64,000 nt of DNA, taken from assembly GCA_022843385.1 (NCBI GenBank), contig JALHNT010000005.1:42000-105999 (forward strand), in the 5' to 3' direction. The DNA is from Anaerolineae bacterium (GTDB lineage: Bacteria > Chloroflexota > Anaerolineae > Aggregatilineales > Phototrophicaceae). Positions 60,635 through 64,000 of the stretch are shown piece after piece. Both the position numbers and the translations under genes were made by a program. The notes beneath the pieces are model-generated. The model searched no databases, was not told the DNA's origin, and worked only from the letters and a program-made list of their open reading frames with translations. Numbering within the stretch: the first letter of the stretch is position 1; the number at the start of each line of letters is the position of its first letter.

Positions 60635-62164
60635 TTATTCCCCACGCAGGCGATTCGCAATCCAACCAGCGCTGATTTGCAGCACGATGTCCATCGAGTC
60701 GAGCGTGATGGGGCGGGCATCCCCCACCAGGCTCGCGACGGCTGACCATTGGTAGAGGGTGTAATCGGCTTCGCCGTTAGCGTCCAGCGCCTGCTGTAAC
60801 TGAACCATATCGAAGGGAAGATCGCGCCCGGCGAAGGCATAACTGAGGCGGCTGGAATTCGATGTCACAACGATTACCTCATCGAATACCGTGAGCAGCG
60901 AGGCAGTGATGCGCCGGGCAACCTGATTATCCTCCGTCAGCCGCGCCGTCAGATTGACGACCAACACACCCTGAGGTGTGAGGCGCTGGGCGATCTGTTC
61001 ATAAAATGGCACCGAGTAGAGCGTCGCCGTCTGAATCGAGAAAGCCGCCGGAACATCAGTCGCGATCAGGTCAAAATGCTCATCGGTGGTGGCGACAAAG
61101 TGTTTGCCATCATCGATGACAACACGGCGGTTGGTAAGCTCCCCCATCCGATTGACTTCGCTCAGATAGGTCGAGCTGGCCTGCACCACCACTGGATCAA
61201 GTTCAACAGTGGTGACGAGTCCACCGCGTTCGGCGATGAAACGCTCCATCTCCATTGACCCGGCACCGATGACCAGACTGGATTGAGGCTGGAGAAGATC
61301 CGCCGGCACTGATCCCATGATGACATTGAGGCGGCTCCAGCGGTTGGTGCCATAATGCAGCAGGCTGTCGAGATACAGATAGCGGTTGCCAGCCGAGTCT
61401 TGCAGCACATCGACCTTTTGATAAGCGCTGTAGGCGGTGAACAGCGTCACCGTCCCTGGGGGCAGGTCATGCAGCGCTTCATACCAGCGCGCATTGCTCC
61501 AGCCATTGAGCGACGGGAACAACGCCAGCCATGCGCCGCAGGCGAGGGCTACGCCCGCGACAGCCCGCCAGGGGAACCGCAGCGCCAACAGGATGAGCAG
61601 CAGATTGATCGTGTATAGCAGGTAAACTAATGGCAGTCCCAGCTCGCCGAGGATGAGCAGTGCCAGCACCCCGGCGGCAGAGCCAAGCACTTCGATGGCA
61701 TACAGCCGGGGCAGTTGCCCCAGATCGCGATCCACCAGCAGCGGCAGAAACAAGCTGTAAAAGGCAGAAATGACGAAGGGTGTCAGGAGCGGCAGGAGGA
61801 GGAAAGCCGCCCAGTAGACCTGTGCTGAAGCCAGACCGCCGACCAGCAAACGAAACCAGATCGGCAGGCTGAGGTGGAGCGCCAGCATCAGCAGCGCAAT
61901 CGGTGTCAGCCAGCGGACGGGAATCGAGCGGGAGATCAGATAACCCAACGACAGGCCGGTGAAATAGGCCACGCTGACCAGCATCACGACCAATTCCGTA
62001 CCCATCAGCAGTGCTGTCAGTTCGCGCACCAACACCCACTGAATCAGGATCAAGTTGATGCCGCTCAGGAAGACCAGCAGCAACGGCGCGTGAAACACCC
62101 GGTTGATGGCCGAATGCTCCACACGGTGCGCCATCCTCGGTAAGGCGGGTGCCAGCTCGGTCAT
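60635..62164 (-). CDS. Membrane-embedded spermidine-synthase-like protein
   Basis: A 509-residue protein. The N-terminal half (~25-230) has seven or so hydrophobic helices; the C-terminal half is a spermidine-synthase-like Rossmann methyltransferase fold ('SSLVIGAGSMEMERFIAERG', 'VTTVELDPVVVQ', 'VVIDDGKHFVATTDEHFDLIATD'). The aminopropyltransferase residues (LDG-x-Q and DE-YHE) are not conserved: the matching stretch is 'LDSLLHYGTNRW'. Polyamine synthesis is therefore unlikely; the reaction is unknown. The internal ATG at 62164 is taken as the start, with AGGCGGG upstream. Confidence 0.78.
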   Translation of the reverse strand: MTELAPALPRMAHRVEHSAINRVFHAPLLLVFLSGINLILIQWVLVRELTALLMGTELVVMLVSVAYFTGLSLGYLISRSIPVRWLTPIALLMLALHLSLPIWFRLLVGGLASAQVYWAAFLLLPLLTPFVISAFYSLFLPLLVDRDLGQLPRLYAIEVLGSAAGVLALLILGELGLPLVYLLYTINLLLILLALRFPWRAVAGVALACGAWLALFPSLNGWSNARWYEALHDLPPGTVTLFTAYSAYQKVDVLQDSAGNRYLYLDSLLHYGTNRWSRLNVIMGSVPADLLQPQSSLVIGAGSMEMERFIAERGGLVTTVELDPVVVQASSTYLSEVNRMGELTNRRVVIDDGKHFVATTDEHFDLIATDVPAAFSIQTATLYSVPFYEQIAQRLTPQGVLVVNLTARLTEDNQVARRITASLLTVFDEVIVVTSNSSRLSYAFAGRDLPFDMVQLQQALDANGEADYTLYQWSAVASLVGDARPITLDSMDIVLQISAGWIANRLRGE

Positions 62165-62277
62165 CGACCCGCCTGGCACGGTTCGAGGAGATGAGAGGAA
62201 CAAGGGATGGGGGCGCGACCGGCAGCGCCCCGCATCAAGATTGGCATTAGTGGTGGTTCGATAAGCCGTGAGCGCAT

Positions 62278-63519
62278 CTAGCCGCCCATGCCGCCGCTGT
62301 CATCGCCGCCCATGCCACCGCTGTTATCGCCGCCGCTGTTGTCGTTGTTGTTGCCACCGTTATCGTCGTTGTTGTCGTTGCCATTCCCGTTATCATCACG
62401 ATTGTCATTGCCGTTGCCATTATCATCGCGGTTGTCGTTGCCATTGCTGTTGGCATTGCCATTCTGGTTGTTGTCATCGCCAGGCCGGTCAATCGTCAGG
62501 ATGACACCGCTCTGCGCATCAATGTTCAGTTCGATGCGGTTGCCGATCTTCACTTCCCAGACCAGCGTACCGCCGAATTTGGTGGTCAGCTCGATGCTGC
62601 GAATGGTTGTGGTGGGATACACACCCAGCACGATGTCGATGGCCTGCTGGGCACTGATGGCGGTGCCAGCGCTAGTGTTGTCGTTGCCATTGTCATCGGC
62701 ATTGTCGTTACTGTTGTCGGCGGCATTGTCATTGCCGTTTTCAGCAGCGTTGTCGTTGCTATTTTCATTGGTGTTGCTGTTATCGGCGGCGTTGTCATTG
62801 GCGTTGGAGTTATCATCCGCACCGGTCACAGCATTCTCAACTTCGCGGGCGGTGAGCTGCCCATTGACGACGCTGACGTGAATCTTGACCAGCGTCCCCA
62901 GCACCAGCGGGTCATTGATTTCAGCGCTGCCGATGCTGATGGTCTGTCCGGCGACGACGATCACACCGCTGCCGATGCTATCCAGCGTACCGGTGACTTC
63001 AAATTCGCCCGCAACCGGTTGTTGTGAACTATCATCAACAGCCTGGAACAACTCGACCTGTCGCGCCTGCCAGATATTGGCGCCGCTTGCGATCCCGTGA
63101 ACCTTGACAGTTTCACCGACCACCACACCGGCCTGGACTTCAGCCGCCGATATATCAATCGTCTGACCATTGACCACCAGGGTGCTGCCGCTCATGCTTT
63201 CCACCACGCCGACCAGTTCAGCTTCGCCGGGTTGGAGGCCATCGGCTACAGCATTGACTTGCCGCGCCACGATCACGCCGCCTTGCAGCGCGCCCTCCAC
63301 CTTAACGATGGCGCCAACTTCCAGCGCCGTGTTGATTTCGGCAGCGCTAATGTCCACCGTCTGTGAATTCACGGTAATGGTGTTGGACGACATACTTTCA
63401 ATTGCGCCCACCAGTTCGACGATGTTGGTGATCTGGGCGGATACACCTGGAAGCAGCGACATCAAAGCGATGAGCGCGATCAGAAAGACGGTAATCCGTC
63501 GAAGAAATTGATGAGACAT
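62278..63519 (-). CDS. Secreted protein with three DUF5666 repeats and PepSY domain
   Basis: A 413-residue exported protein. A signal peptide ('FLRRITVFLIALIALMSLLPGVSA') is followed by three DUF5666-like beta repeats of ~65 residues ('GAIESMSSNTITVNSQTVDIS', 'GVVESMSGSTLVVNGQTIDIS', 'GTLDSIGSGVIVVAGQTISIG'). An Asn/Asp/Glu-rich linker leads to a PepSY domain ('AQQAIDIVLGVYPTTTIRSIELTTKFGGTLVWEVKIG') and an Asn/Asp/Gly tail ending in GGMGG. GAGGAG precedes ATG 63519. The acidic tails could bind calcium or take part in surface assembly; this is inferred. Paralogous tail and PepSY occur in the next gene. Confidence 0.85.
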   Translation of the reverse strand: MSHQFLRRITVFLIALIALMSLLPGVSAQITNIVELVGAIESMSSNTITVNSQTVDISAAEINTALEVGAIVKVEGALQGGVIVARQVNAVADGLQPGEAELVGVVESMSGSTLVVNGQTIDISAAEVQAGVVVGETVKVHGIASGANIWQARQVELFQAVDDSSQQPVAGEFEVTGTLDSIGSGVIVVAGQTISIGSAEINDPLVLGTLVKIHVSVVNGQLTAREVENAVTGADDNSNANDNAADNSNTNENSNDNAAENGNDNAADNSNDNADDNGNDNTSAGTAISAQQAIDIVLGVYPTTTIRSIELTTKFGGTLVWEVKIGNRIELNIDAQSGVILTIDRPGDDNNQNGNANSNGNDNRDDNGNGNDNRDDNGNGNDNNDDNGGNNNDNSGGDNSGGMGGDDSGGMGG

Positions 63520-63634
63520 AACCTTTGACTCCTCACTTGGTATTGGAAACTGACTGGTGGTGAATTGCCACACATGAACTCAGTCCGCCATGCGAAGAAA
63601 AGGTTGCGGTGAGTTTTCAAAGTTGCTGCAATAC

Positions 63635-64000
63635 TCAATCGCCGCCCATGCCGGAGCCGCTGGAATTGTCATCTGACCCCATGCCGCCGCTATCATCACT
63701 ATTGTCATTGCTGTTCTGGTTATCGCTGCTGTTCTGATTGCTATTGTCGTTCTGATTGCCACTGCCGTTGCTATTGCTGTTGCTATTCAGATTGTCATTG
63801 TCGTTCGAATTGTCACTGCCTCCCCCCCCCATCTGTTCGATGGTGAGGATATCGCCACACGCCACATCAATCGTCACCTCGATGCGATGGCTGGTCTCAA
63901 CAACCCAGACTAAGCGATCACCAAACCGAACGTCCTGCCTAGTGCGGGTGATGGTGGTGTTGGGATAGATCGCCAGCACACGATTGATAGCATCCTGCTC
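63635..64000 (-). CDS. PepSY protein with Asn/Asp/Ser/Gly-rich tail, 5' end beyond window
   Basis: The frame is open to the last base of the window; the track start (GTG 63979) is internal, since the residues just before it (EQDAINRV) continue the PepSY motif. The visible 121 residues are a PepSY end ('AIYPNTTITRTRQDVRFGDRLVWVVETSHRIEVTIDVACGDILTIEQM') and a ~65-residue Asn/Asp/Ser/Gly tail ending 'SGSGMGGD'. It parallels the C-terminal half of the gene at 62278-63519, so the two look like a tandem duplication. N-terminal content is unknown. Confidence 0.7.
   Translation of the reverse strand, partial: EQDAINRVLAIYPNTTITRTRQDVRFGDRLVWVVETSHRIEVTIDVACGDILTIEQMGGGGSDNSNDNDNLNSNSNSNGSGNQNDNSNQNSSDNQNSNDNSDDSGGMGSDDNSSGSGMGGD

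Noticed and set aside
60635-61500. Polyamine biosynthesis role for the spermidine-synthase-like domain
   Set aside because: Substrate-binding residues of aminopropyltransferases are not conserved and no SpeD or arginine/ornithine decarboxylase gene is present.

Overview
The window looks like a stretch of chromosome from an uncultured Chloroflexota bacterium, probably Anaerolineae-like. This is an inference. It rests on Thr/Pro-rich (TPTPT-type) linkers behind lipoprotein and membrane anchors, a TIR-type 'SDAFISYSRKD' N-terminus, DUF5666 and PepSY secreted proteins, Uma2, ABATE/CGNR and WYL genes, and moderately high GC with GC-ending codons. I found no rRNA, tRNA, CRISPR array, prophage or intact transposase. 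About 58 protein genes are supported, nearly all chromosomal housekeeping or accessory metabolism.

Layout. 1-1.2 kb: end of an MFS permease. 1.2-4.7 kb: GC-poorer, gene-sparse stretch with a modular non-coding repeat (copy A), a row of hairpins, and a stress trio (CsbD, lmo0937-type, YflT-type). 4.7-10.7 kb: GH127-type glycosidase, FKBP isomerase, an unknown gene and glgB. 10.8-15.9 kb: NfeD/stomatin pair, M24 peptidase and uvrC. 16-19.7 kb: a COG4315 secreted protein, repeat copy B, and a 14-TPR protein with a TIR remnant. 19.8-26 kb: small exporter, TetR/GAP operon with a clear promoter and operator, class B PBP, FAD oxidoreductase. 26-32.7 kb: toroid protein, WYL regulator, Nudix, a degenerate adenylate-forming protein coupled to an FGGY kinase. 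32.9-38.1 kb: a long minus-strand run (HD protein, site-2 protease, ROK kinase, YdeI, alkyltransferase-like protein, three STAS-like paralogues, membrane protein). 38.2-50 kb: fructose-1,6-bisphosphatase, ABC-F, and a nucleotidyltransferase-metG operon behind an attenuator-like leader, then Uma2, acyl-CoA dehydrogenase and an M23-like lipoprotein. 50-57.7 kb: divergent CGNR/DMT pair, ScyD-like protein, tandem YceI protein, YcaQ glycosylase, CsaA, a fourth STAS-like paralogue, TipA-type MerR. 57.8-64 kb: LacI-GH4 operon, spermidine-synthase-like membrane protein, and two DUF5666/PepSY proteins with Asn/Asp/Gly-rich tails, the second cut by the window end.

How the genes fit together. Carbohydrate handling recurs: GH127, GlgB, FGGY and ROK kinases, Fbp and LacI-GH4. 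A second theme is local regulators paired with small exporters (TetR/GAP, CGNR/DMT). Non-coding DNA is unusually structured. It has two copies of a ~540-650 bp modular repeat with a compensatory change in a conserved hairpin, three CCCTCACCC-type palindromic elements, two MITE-like elements (one with a two-hairpin REP nested inside), and several dyads placed at promoter positions.

The most promising unexplained items are the duplicated modular element, the terminator-bearing leader of the nucleotidyltransferase-metG operon, and the four-member STAS-like family. All function calls come from reading sequence only; no database search was run.
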